Below, one piece after another: positions 5,419 through 12,457 of a DNA stretch of 17,135 nt. The stretch is from a bacterium. Lineage in GTDB: Bacteria > UBP15 > UBA6099. The notes beneath the pieces were generated by a model, which worked only from the letters and a program-made list of their open reading frames with translations, had not been told where the DNA came from and ran no database searches. The stretch lies in assembly GCA_029573925.1 (NCBI GenBank), contig JAKQBV010000630.1:1-17135 (forward strand), read 5' to 3'. Position 1 is the first letter of the stretch. Each line of letters starts with the position of its first letter. A program made the position numbers and the translations under genes.

Positions 5419-7291
5419 AAAAATATCGAAAGCGTGGATATATGTTCTCGCCGGGGGCTTGGCGGTTGTTTTGCTAACCGGCAACGCAGAGCGCAGCTTC
5501 CGGATGAAGGACGCCCCTCTGCTGTTCAACGACTTCGCCGCGCTGAAATACCAGTGCGAAGCCGCGCGCGAGTTCCACGCGGCGTCCGGCGCGATCTGGG
5601 GATACGACCCGCATTTCATGGCCGGATTCCCTCTGGGCTTCGTCTGGAACAGCAACATCGCTCTTCAGCGCCTCGCCGTTCTCTTCCCGGACGCCTCCGT
5701 CGATTCCGTCCTGAAAGCCTTTATCTCCATCGGGCTGCTTCTTTTCGCCCCCGTCTGGTGGGTCTCTTTAAGGAATTTCGGGCTGACCCGGAGCGAGACC
5801 GCGTTCGGCATGGCTCTCGGCGGAGCTTATTTCATGGCGGGAATGCCCATGCTGTTTTTCCTTGGCGGGATGCCGACCGCCGGCGCGGGAACCTGTCTGT
5901 CCGTCCTCGCGGCGTCGTTCGTGTTCAGGTTCGGCAAAGAAGGGCGAGCGGCGGCGTGGGCGGCCGCCGTAGCGACGTGCGCTCTGGCGTTGTTCGTCCA
6001 CAAGACCTCCGCCGTCGCTCTCGCTCCCGCGTTCCTCGCGGCGGCGGCATGGGCCCTCTTGCGGCGGCGCTTCCTCAGGGCGGTCCTTGTCGCCGCAATC
6101 CCCGCCGCCATGCTCCTCGCCAACATCCAGTGGCTGGCCGTCATGTTCCGCTTCATGCCCGACATGGAGAGCGTTCCCGAAGCCCGCTTCTGGATGAACC
6201 TCGACCTATTGCGGCCATTTAAAGACTACTTCACGGCGTCGGTCACAATGAACAACCACGAGTTCGGCGGCGCGTTCGGAGCGGCGCACGCGGCGACGCT
6301 GTGGCTGCTGCTTGTCGCAGGCGCGGCGGGCGCTCTGGCCCTTTGGCGCAGAGGGGCGCGCGGCTCCGCCGCCTTCCTCGCCGCCTTCGCCGCTTTCTTC
6401 TGGCTCTACTCTTACTACGGCGCGTTCCTCCCCGGCGGGCAGACCCTCAACCCGTCCAGATACTTCCCGCTCTCTCAGTTCGCGTTGGCGGCCGCCGGAG
6501 GGGCGGGTATCGGCGCTTGGGCTGAGTCCCGGAAACATCGCGCGACAGGCCGCGCCGCCGCCCTGATTATCTCTATCGTTTGCGCCGCTCTCATGGTCGT
6601 CGGCTCCGCCCGCGCTCATTTCTTCTACGACAACCTCCTGCGTCAACCCGCCCCGCCCGACGCGCTGCAACTCGTCGAAGTATTAAAACAACTGCCCCCC
6701 GGCGCCCGCGTCATGCTCGAAGACTCCGGCTCCATGGACGAGGAAAGCGAAGGCCAGATATTCGGCAAATCGCAACTCCCCGCGCTCTTCGGATTATGGA
6801 CTGGACGCGAATTCATCGGCGGCCCCTACCCTTACGTGTTTCTCAAACACAGGCGCGCCGGTTTCTACGACGCCCGCGCGTTCGGCTCCCGTCTGTCCGA
6901 TTCCCGGCCTGACGAGTTGCTGAACCGACTCAAGCTTTACAACGTAAAATGGATCGTCTGCTGGTCCGGCTCGGCAAAGGAATACTTCTCGAAATTCAGC
7001 GGCTACTATACTCTTATCGACCGCGCCGGCAGGTTTGACATATTCGAGGTCTCCGGTTTCGAGCCTTCATACTTCATTCGCGGCGGCGGCGATGTCTATG
7101 CCGGATACGGGCGCATTGATGTGCGCAACGCCCGCGCCGAAAACGGCGAACTCATCCTCAAGTATCACTGGATGTCTCCGCACAGGACGACCCCCGCCAT
7201 CGACATATCAAGGTTCGAAACCCCCGACGACCCCGTCGGATTCATCAGGATAACCGACCCGCCTGAAAACTTCTCGATACTGCTGCCCTGA
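5411..7291 (+). CDS. Polytopic membrane protein, GT-C / PTPS-related-like
   Basis: This 626-aa protein has about 11 hydrophobic helices (approximately 9-23, 99-119, 129-151, 158-175, 182-197, 200-217, 221-246, 294-313, 318-338, 353-371 and 382-402). A soluble C-terminal domain of about 220 residues follows. The first long outside loop carries FNDFAALKYQ (39-48) and WGYDPHFMAGFPLGF (63-77). This acidic-loop pattern is seen in GT-C glycosyltransferases and in membrane proteins annotated as 6-pyruvoyl-tetrahydropterin synthase-related or YfhO-like. GT-C enzymes use polyprenyl-phosphate sugars on the outer face of the membrane, which would fit the GT2 gene two places upstream (inference). The C-terminal domain begins with a region like that of oligosaccharyltransferase-type proteins (GARVMLEDSGSMDEES) and is otherwise unassigned. 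It is followed 29 bases later by the ARPP-1 gene. Activity is not proven by any motif. Confidence 0.75.
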   Translation: MIKKISKAWIYVLAGGLAVVLLTGNAERSFRMKDAPLLFNDFAALKYQCEAAREFHAASGAIWGYDPHFMAGFPLGFVWNSNIALQRLAVLFPDASVDSVLKAFISIGLLLFAPVWWVSLRNFGLTRSETAFGMALGGAYFMAGMPMLFFLGGMPTAGAGTCLSVLAASFVFRFGKEGRAAAWAAAVATCALALFVHKTSAVALAPAFLAAAAWALLRRRFLRAVLVAAIPAAMLLANIQWLAVMFRFMPDMESVPEARFWMNLDLLRPFKDYFTASVTMNNHEFGGAFGAAHAATLWLLLVAGAAGALALWRRGARGSAAFLAAFAAFFWLYSYYGAFLPGGQTLNPSRYFPLSQFALAAAGGAGIGAWAESRKHRATGRAAALIISIVCAALMVVGSARAHFFYDNLLRQPAPPDALQLVEVLKQLPPGARVMLEDSGSMDEESEGQIFGKSQLPALFGLWTGREFIGGPYPYVFLKHRRAGFYDARAFGSRLSDSRPDELLNRLKLYNVKWIVCWSGSAKEYFSKFSGYYTLIDRAGRFDIFEVSGFEPSYFIRGGGDVYAGYGRIDVRNARAENGELILKYHWMSPHRTTPAIDISRFETPDDPVGFIRITDPPENFSILLP

Positions 7292-7320
7292 AGAATTCCG
7301 CCGCCGCCTAAGGAGTCCGA

Positions 7321-8280
7321 ATGATTTCCGCCGCCGCTTTCCTTGACGGGCTGACAGTAAAAAACGGCTCCTCGTGGCAAGGCCTTTGGATTTTTCCAGT
7401 CTGCCTGATTTCTCCGGAATTTGAGAAAAACGGGACGGAGTTCACGCCGTTGTCAGAAGGCATTGCGAGAGAGACGGCGCGCGCGCTCGAAACCGGCGCA
7501 ATGGAACGTATGCTGATTGTCAATACCGGCCCGCGCCCGCTCGCCGCGCTTGAGGGAGAAACGCTCGAAGGCGGCGCGCAGAGCAGGTTGATTTCCGCCG
7601 GAACCGCTGTCGCTCCGGGCGCAGAAGCGGAACTGCCCTCCTGCTGCGTGGAAGTCCGCCGCTGGGACTGCCGGCCCGGAGCCGCAGACCCGATACCGGA
7701 CGACAAGAAAACTTTCCGCCGCGCCGACTTCTCCATGGGTAGCCTGCGGCGCGCACGCATAGCTTCCGCCGCCAAGTCCGCCGAATCCGGCGGACTTTTC
7801 GCCCCTGATCAGAAAGATGTATGGGAACACATCGTCAGGCTCTTCGGAGAATCCGGCGCGTCATCCCGCGCGCTAGACCTTCACGACCTCTACGAGCATT
7901 GGGACGCGCCTATACGCTCTTTCTGCGCTCGTTTCAGCGCCTTTCACAACCAGACGGGACTCATCGCTTTCCTCGACAAAGACATCTGGTTCGCAGACAT
8001 CTTCGCAAACAGAGACATGTTCCTCAAATACTTTCGCGGCGTAGTTCGCGGACACTGCTTCGACGCCCTTCTACGGCTCGAACGAGGCCACAAGGTTCCC
8101 CCCTCTAAAACCCCCTCCTCCGACGCCGCCCGCGACGCCCTTAAAAGAATCAAGCTCGCCCGCTCAGCCTCCTTCGAGATATCCTCCGCTTCCGGCATTT
8201 TCCTGTCGTCGCCCCGCATCCTCGGTTGCGCGCTCACAAACTCAACCTCGATCCTCCACCTTTCCGCCTGTTCTCCGTAG
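7321..8280 (+). CDS. ARPP-1 family (DUF6569) protein
   Basis: This 319-aa protein fits the ARPP-1 family in length and order of motifs. It has MLIVNTGPRPLAALEGETLEGGAQSR-type sequence (64-89; the family reads N.g..pvlll.GE.L.GakQnR). CCVEVRRWD (108-116) corresponds to the family's CvE.grW. A Gln/Trp helix, QKDVWEHI, lies near 164-171, and the protein ends at LGCALTNSTSILHLSAC (301-317; family ending v.GsaL....vHLsaf). The Asn after Gln in QNR is Ser here. There is no signal peptide. ARPP-1 was named from association with ADP-ribosylglycohydrolase and rhodanese-phosphatase domains and has no known activity; none of those partners is visible here. AAGGAG six bases before the ATG sets the start. 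It is the last gene of the rightward operon and is followed by a terminator-like structure. Confidence 0.88.
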   Translation: MISAAAFLDGLTVKNGSSWQGLWIFPVCLISPEFEKNGTEFTPLSEGIARETARALETGAMERMLIVNTGPRPLAALEGETLEGGAQSRLISAGTAVAPGAEAELPSCCVEVRRWDCRPGAADPIPDDKKTFRRADFSMGSLRRARIASAAKSAESGGLFAPDQKDVWEHIVRLFGESGASSRALDLHDLYEHWDAPIRSFCARFSAFHNQTGLIAFLDKDIWFADIFANRDMFLKYFRGVVRGHCFDALLRLERGHKVPPSKTPSSDAARDALKRIKLARSASFEISSASGIFLSSPRILGCALTNSTSILHLSACSP

Positions 8281-8292
8281 CGGCGTTCGCGC

Positions 8293-8345
8293 GCTGAAAA
8301 ACAGCCGGAAAAATGTCTTCCGGGCATATTCAGCATTTCGTTTTT
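8293..8345 (+). terminator. Two-part hairpin with T-run after the ARPP-1 operon
   Basis: GCTGAA (8293-8298) pairs with TTCAGC (8329-8334) outside an inner CCGGAA (8305-8310) / TTCCGG (8318-8323) stem. ATTTCGTTTTT follows. It lies 12 bases after the stop codon. The T-run is offset and interrupted, so the call is moderate. Confidence 0.5.
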
Positions 8346-8347
8346 AA

Positions 8348-8372
8348 CCCGAATCCTTCATTAGGATTCGGG
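8348..8372. repeat. 10-bp inverted repeat
   Basis: CCCGAATCCT (8348-8357) and AGGATTCGGG (8363-8372) form a perfect stem with a 5-base loop. No T-run follows on either strand. It is one of several hairpins in the 8281-8553 gap between convergent genes. Confidence 0.55.
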
Positions 8373-8393
8373 AGCGATTGTTCAGAGCGGATG

Positions 8394-8482
8394 AAATGCG
8401 AGGCGCAAGACGCATTTTTGAAGTGAATAGAACATACGGTTCATGAACAAAAAAATGCGGCGGCAACGAAGCAGTTCGCCGC
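8394..8482. repeat. Further small inverted repeats in the convergent gap
   Basis: Three elements are visible. AAATGCG / CGCATTT (8394-8400 and 8411-8417) is followed by TT. A perfect palindrome GTTCATGAAC lies at 8439-8448. GCGGCG / CGCCGC pairs at 8457-8462 and 8477-8482. No ORF is credible in this stretch. Confidence 0.4.
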
Positions 8483-8486
8483 TATG

Positions 8487-8526
8487 AAAATCGCCCCGGT
8501 TCGTCGGCTCTATCGGCGAATCCGGG
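8487..8526 (-). terminator. Hairpin terminator candidate after the PPOX-type gene
   Basis: On the minus strand CCCGG-ATTCGCCG pairs with the segment around 8495-8506 in a stem of 12 pairs with one bulged base, and GCGATTTTC follows. It lies 28 bases after the stop of the leftward gene, where a terminator is expected. The U-run is only four bases. Confidence 0.5.
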
Positions 8527-8553
8527 TTTAACAACGAAAGGAGCTTTTCGGAT

Positions 8554-9381
8554 TCAGTCTTTGTTCTCTATGTTTATGCGTTTTCCCGGAACAGGGGGAG
8601 ACGAGGAATAAACATCTTCAACGTCGAAGCGTGCGAGCCGGAAGCCGACGCCGCTTTTCGAGGCGGAGACGGTTCCTTTTATTTGATAAGCGACCGGGTC
8701 GGAAGTGATGATGGCGGCCGCGGCGCGCAACGGGAGCGCGGGCGGCGTCCCAGTAAAACCCTTCATCTCCGCCGCTCCTAATTCCAGAACGCCGTGCGCG
8801 GTCGGAAACATCGTTATCGAAGGCAGGGAAAGAGGATACCCGTCGGAGTCAACATAGCAGATGTGTTTTGCGGCCTTCACACGGGAGAATTTCTCGGTGA
8901 CCTGAGGCGGCATCGGGCCGGTGCGCTCGAACTTCACTCCGCGCGCCCTCAGCGCCCCGTATCCCATCTCCATCAGCCTCGCGGGCGACATCATCCCTTT
9001 CACCCGGCGAACTGACTCGACTTTTATCACGCCCACGTTCCGCACACCGGTGTATGCGTTGTACCTGAACATGTCGTTCATGCTTATCTTTTCAAACCGC
9101 TCGCCCGTCCGCTCGAAGCCCTGAAAAACTCCTCTAACCGTCCAGCAGTTCATGTCGTCCGTCAGGACAGAGACCCCGACTTTGGGGTTCGCAAGAAGGT
9201 TTGCTTTAGTCTTCCAGATCATCAGTTCGCCGAAAATCAGAGTCGTCTCGTCCCAAGCTTCAATGGATATGACGGGAGCGATGTTCGGGACCCCGTCCGG
9301 GGATGCTGTGGCGAGGAACTTGGGGATGCGGTCTCCCGCGAATGCCTCGATTGTTCTGGAGTCCATTTTTGCGTTTTCCAT
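8554..9381 (-). CDS. Pyridoxamine 5'-phosphate oxidase-like (PPOX) split-barrel protein, tandem
   Basis: This 275-aa cytoplasmic protein belongs to the flavin/heme-binding split-barrel group. The N-terminal barrel (about 10-125) has PKFLATASPDGVPNIAPV (20-37), FGELMIWKTKANLLANPKVGVSV (50-72) and TVRGVFQGFE (81-90), the usual beta-hairpin and xTxxNLxxNPxVxV layout. The remaining 150 residues contain a second copy of the pattern: YVDSDGYPLSLPSI (176-189), GVLELGAAE (197-205), LPLRAAAAIITSD (216-228) and YQIKGTVSAS (232-241). A linker (126-165) joins them. The start at 9381 follows GGAGGGAG about ten bases upstream; a 35-residue upstream extension rich in Phe and Cys lacks a ribosome site. The gene is monocistronic and divergent from maf. 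It may bind FMN, F420 or heme; the exact reaction cannot be told. Confidence 0.75.
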   Translation of the reverse strand: MENAKMDSRTIEAFAGDRIPKFLATASPDGVPNIAPVISIEAWDETTLIFGELMIWKTKANLLANPKVGVSVLTDDMNCWTVRGVFQGFERTGERFEKISMNDMFRYNAYTGVRNVGVIKVESVRRVKGMMSPARLMEMGYGALRARGVKFERTGPMPPQVTEKFSRVKAAKHICYVDSDGYPLSLPSITMFPTAHGVLELGAAEMKGFTGTPPALPLRAAAAIITSDPVAYQIKGTVSASKSGVGFRLARFDVEDVYSSSPPVPGKRINIENKD

Positions 9382-9528
9382 ATCGTCGCTCCCTCCGGCG
9401 GGACTACGAGATAATATACAACAAACCGGGCCGAAACAGAAACAGAAGCGAATCTCTGGAAAACGGAGGCGCGGGGAGATTATCATATAAGGCGGAGCGC
9501 GCGAAGGCCCGGCGGCTCCGGAGGCGGA

Positions 9529-10146
9529 ATGTGGATTAAAAGTTTCGGCGGAAGAAAAATACTGCTCGCGTCGGCGTCGCCGAGACGAGCTGAACTGCTG
9601 ACGCGCGCTGGCGTGGATTTCGAAGTTCTCAGAGCGGATTACTCGGACATCGAGACAGGCGCGCCTGACGGAGCGGACCCGGCGGAGTTCGCGCTCGAAT
9701 CAGCGCGCTCTAAACTGGGCCGCGCCCTCGAATCGGCGGCGGGCCGCCCCGGCTTTGCCGTTGTCTGCGCAGACACCGTGGTGGACGCAGATGGGCTGAC
9801 CCTCGGAAAACCCTCCGACGCCGCAGACGCGCGGCGCATGCTCCGCGCCCTTTCCGGTCGCGCGCACAAGGTTCACACCGGAGTCGCGTTCGCCGCGTCC
9901 GACGACCTGCTCCGGGGCTCTTCGTTCGTGGACACCACAATCGTCTCGTTCCGCTCTCTCGAAGACGATTTGATAGCCGCATACGTGGAGACGGGAGAGC
10001 CTTTCGACAAGGCCGGGGCTTACGGCATTCAGGAGCGCGCCGCCCTGTTCGTGGAAAAGGTCGACGGGCTTTACTCGAACGTAGTGGGGCTTCCGGTGTC
10101 CGCGCTTTTTTACGCGCTCGAAAAGACGTTCGGAGTCGATTTTTAG
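9529..10146 (+). CDS. maf: Maf-family nucleotide pyrophosphatase (dTTP/UTP type)
   Basis: This 205-aa full-length Maf protein hydrolyses non-canonical and some canonical nucleoside triphosphates to monophosphates, a house-cleaning role in the cytoplasm. Motifs are LLASASPRRAELL (12-24), ADTVV with the catalytic Asp82 (81-85), GKP (93-95), SGRAHKVHTGV (109-119), GEPFDKAGAYGIQ (156-168) and DGLYSNVVGLPV (179-190). The GEPxDKAGAYGIQ form matches the YhdE-type dTTP/UTP pyrophosphatases rather than the YceF type, so that substrate class is inferred. The start is fixed by GGAGG at 9520-9524, four bases before the ATG. It is transcribed alone. The stop is 37 bases from the convergent small membrane-protein gene. 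Confidence 0.95.
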   Translation: MWIKSFGGRKILLASASPRRAELLTRAGVDFEVLRADYSDIETGAPDGADPAEFALESARSKLGRALESAAGRPGFAVVCADTVVDADGLTLGKPSDAADARRMLRALSGRAHKVHTGVAFAASDDLLRGSSFVDTTIVSFRSLEDDLIAAYVETGEPFDKAGAYGIQERAALFVEKVDGLYSNVVGLPVSALFYALEKTFGVDF

Positions 10147-10183
10147 CTCTTTCGTCCCCATCTCAAACATATATATATCCTGA

Positions 10184-10570
10184 TCAAGGAGAGTCGGCTT
10201 TTTCAGGCAACTCGGTCGAATCGCGGGGTTTGATTTCGACAGCTTCTATGTCTATGAAGTTGTCGTTGTCATTGCTTGTTTCTTCTCGACTAAAAGAGCG
10301 ATTGATGAAATAAGGTTTGCGTTTTGCGCCTCGCGCCAGACTCAGCAAAGCTCCCGCGCCCGCGCCGAGCAAGCCGAGAACGGCAATCGCCGCCATCGAC
10401 GCGCAACTGACAAGGAACAACACTATCGCGAACGGGAGAAACGCCTTGCGATGAGCGCCTGATCCGAAGCTGAAAGAGAACGAAGACATCTCCGGCTCCG
10501 GGCCTCCGGGCGCGTCTTCGCGACTAGGATTTCCGGAGCCGGCGACTGCGCGCGGCGGACGCTCATCCAT
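10184..10570 (-). CDS. Small membrane protein of unknown function, coupled to the GH2 gene
   Basis: This 128-aa protein has a Pro/Gly-rich, charged N-terminal 40 residues and one continuous hydrophobic stretch (FLPFAIVLFLVSC and on, about 44-79), long enough for two closely packed helices. A charged C-terminal tail follows, Asp/Asn/Glu-rich (FSREETSNDNDNFIDIE). I do not recognise the family. LVSC at 53-56 looks like a lipobox but is followed by another 20 hydrophobic residues, so it is probably not a lipoprotein. The ATG overlaps the GH2 stop by 8 bases (ATGGATGA), with GGAG about eight bases upstream, so it is translationally coupled. An internal ATG at 10489 (Met28) is an alternative start. 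Confidence 0.65.
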   Translation of the reverse strand: MDERPPRAVAGSGNPSREDAPGGPEPEMSSFSFSFGSGAHRKAFLPFAIVLFLVSCASMAAIAVLGLLGAGAGALLSLARGAKRKPYFINRSFSREETSNDNDNFIDIEAVEIKPRDSTELPEKADSP

Positions 10571-12392
10571 TCCGATTTCTCCCGCGTCCTTTGTCTCTCT
10601 CGGCGGCGATGCGGCCTGCTTCCTCGTTCACCGCCCTGATTTCTTCCAGCGGGATTTTCGGCGTCCTGTCGAAATTCAAAAGCCCGTTGCGCTCCTGCTC
10701 GGTGTCGTAGAACTGCGTGTAGCAGTATCCCTGAAATATGTCTTCTTCGGCTATTGCCAGCGTGTACTCCCTGAAATTGTCTATAAGCGATTTGTCCTCG
10801 GCCTTGTAGAATCCGAATCCGCCGTACTCGCTGACAAGCATCGGTTGCCCTTCGTATTTGACGCCGGGAGCGAGCGGGCACGCCGCGCTCTCAGCCGGGT
10901 TCAGCCTGCGCAAAAGGTTCGCGTAGTCGAACTCCATGTTTTTCGGGTCGCGCAGTTTCGCGTGCCATTCCCGCGCCTTCTGCGCCGTGCCGAGGTAATG
11001 GTGCAGATCGACGATGTCCGTCTTGACATGCTCAAACCCGCTGTTGTCCACGACGAGACGCGTCGGGTCCATCTCTTTCGTAAGGTCATACATACGCGCG
11101 ACGAAATCGCGGGCGGCGGAGGAGAATATCAAATTATTCACGCCCCAACTTTCGTTAAGAGGAACCCATGCGATTATGCAGGGATGGTTGCGGTCTCGCG
11201 CGACAATCTCGCGCCATTGAGATTCGAGCGCGCCGCGCATCTTCGCCGACCACAGAAACGCCGACGGCATCTCCTCCCAGACCAGCAGTCCCAGCGCGTC
11301 GCACCAGAAAAGCGACCTCGGGTCCTCAATTTTTTGGTGTTTGCGGACGCCGTTGAACCCCATCGCCTTTGCCAGTTCGACATCGCGCCTGAACTCCGCA
11401 GGGTCGACAGGCGTGTAATGGCCGCTCGGGAAGAAGCCCTGATCCAGCAGCAGCTTCTGATAGAGCGGTTTGCCGTTTAGCAATATGCGCCCGCCGGATA
11501 TCCCGACGGTTCTGAAAGCGAAATACGAATCCACGGCGTCCACGACCCGCGAACGCGCGTCCAGCAGCTCAATTTTCATAGGATAGAGCCGGGGTCGATC
11601 AGGCGACCATGTCTCGACCTCCGGAACTATGAACTCGACTTGCGCCTTTTTTTCCTCCATCCGCAGCTCGCCTCCCGCGAACGTCCGCGAGAAGGCCTTT
11701 CCGGAAGGGAGGGTCGATGAGACGCGGAGCGCTGACGGCTGTTCAAAGCCTTCCATCTCGACGGATAATCTGACGCGCCCGTCCGCCGGATCCGTGTCGA
11801 CGCGCGCTCCAGCCGCGCGAGTCTCTCCCGCGGCCTCTATCCAGACAGGCTGCCACAGCCCGGTTACGGTGGAGTAAAAAATCGAGAAAGGCTTGTGGAA
11901 GAAAGTCTGCTTTCCGCGCGGTATGCGCGGGTCGCGCGAGTCGGAGACCCTGACTGCCAACGCGTTTTCGCCCGCGCTCGCGGTCTCGGTTATGTCGAAG
12001 CTGAACGGGGAGTAGCCTCCCTTGTGGGAGCCGAGGTATTTGCCGTTAAGCCACACGCGCGCCTCGTAGTCGGCTGCGCCGAAGTTAAGGATAAGAGAGC
12101 GCCCCCGCCTTAAGGCCGAGTCCACCCTGAAACGTTTTTTCATCCAGACGACGCGGGAAGGATTCTTTGTCGCCGCGCCGGAGGCCTCAGACTCGACGCA
12201 GAAAGGGACTTCGATGGTCTTGTCGAACGCGCGCGCGTCGCTCCATCGGTCGAGCCGCCCGATGCCCAGTCCGTCCTCGCGATATTCCCATTCGCCGTTC
12301 AGCAAAAGCAGGCTTTCTCTGGACCAGTCCGGACGCGGCCTGTCCGCGAGCTTGAGAAGCTGCTTGTTTATTTTTTCTCCTGCTAGAGTCAT
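10563..12392 (-). CDS. Glycoside hydrolase family 2 enzyme (beta-galactosidase / beta-glucuronidase-like)
   Basis: This 609-aa enzyme has the three GH2 domains. The first is a sugar-binding jelly-roll (about 25-185; LLLNGEWEYRED, EVPFCVES, FGAADYEARVWLNGKYLGSHKGGYSPFSFDIT, TGLWQPVWIE). The second is an immunoglobulin-like sandwich (about 190-295). The third is a TIM barrel (296-609) with LLLDQGFFPSG, NHPCIIAWVPLNESWG and LVSEYGG. The acid/base is Glu414 in NES and the nucleophile is Glu522 in SEYGG, both present. There is no signal peptide, so it acts in the cytoplasm on imported sugars or is exported by other means. It is short for a LacZ and closer in size to beta-glucuronidase or galactosidase of the small GH2 group; the exact substrate is open. 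GGGAGGACGCAAA before the ATG sets the start. It lies 65 bases downstream of the surface-protein gene and overlaps the next gene by 8 bases. Confidence 0.93.
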   Translation of the reverse strand: MTLAGEKINKQLLKLADRPRPDWSRESLLLLNGEWEYREDGLGIGRLDRWSDARAFDKTIEVPFCVESEASGAATKNPSRVVWMKKRFRVDSALRRGRSLILNFGAADYEARVWLNGKYLGSHKGGYSPFSFDITETASAGENALAVRVSDSRDPRIPRGKQTFFHKPFSIFYSTVTGLWQPVWIEAAGETRAAGARVDTDPADGRVRLSVEMEGFEQPSALRVSSTLPSGKAFSRTFAGGELRMEEKKAQVEFIVPEVETWSPDRPRLYPMKIELLDARSRVVDAVDSYFAFRTVGISGGRILLNGKPLYQKLLLDQGFFPSGHYTPVDPAEFRRDVELAKAMGFNGVRKHQKIEDPRSLFWCDALGLLVWEEMPSAFLWSAKMRGALESQWREIVARDRNHPCIIAWVPLNESWGVNNLIFSSAARDFVARMYDLTKEMDPTRLVVDNSGFEHVKTDIVDLHHYLGTAQKAREWHAKLRDPKNMEFDYANLLRRLNPAESAACPLAPGVKYEGQPMLVSEYGGFGFYKAEDKSLIDNFREYTLAIAEEDIFQGYCYTQFYDTEQERNGLLNFDRTPKIPLEEIRAVNEEAGRIAAERDKGRGRNRNG

Positions 12393-12457
12393 TTTGCGTC
12401 CTCCCGCGCGGCCGCCTTATCCGCTCTAATCTCGATGTCAATCCTAGCGGTCCCCGG

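Noticed and set aside
9382..9528. AT-rich elements (TATATTAT, TATCATATAA) as promoters for the PPOX-type and maf genes
   Set aside because: Likely promoter region by position, but no convincing -35 element at the right spacing on either strand, so no site is called.
10400..10415. LVSC lipobox in the small membrane protein
   Set aside because: Twenty more hydrophobic residues follow the Cys, which is unlike a lipoprotein signal peptide.
12400..12441. Perfect -35 box TTGACA on the minus strand between the surface-protein and GH2 genes
   Set aside because: No acceptable -10 at 16-18 bases (best match GATAAG at 14 bases), so a separate GH2 promoter is not supported.
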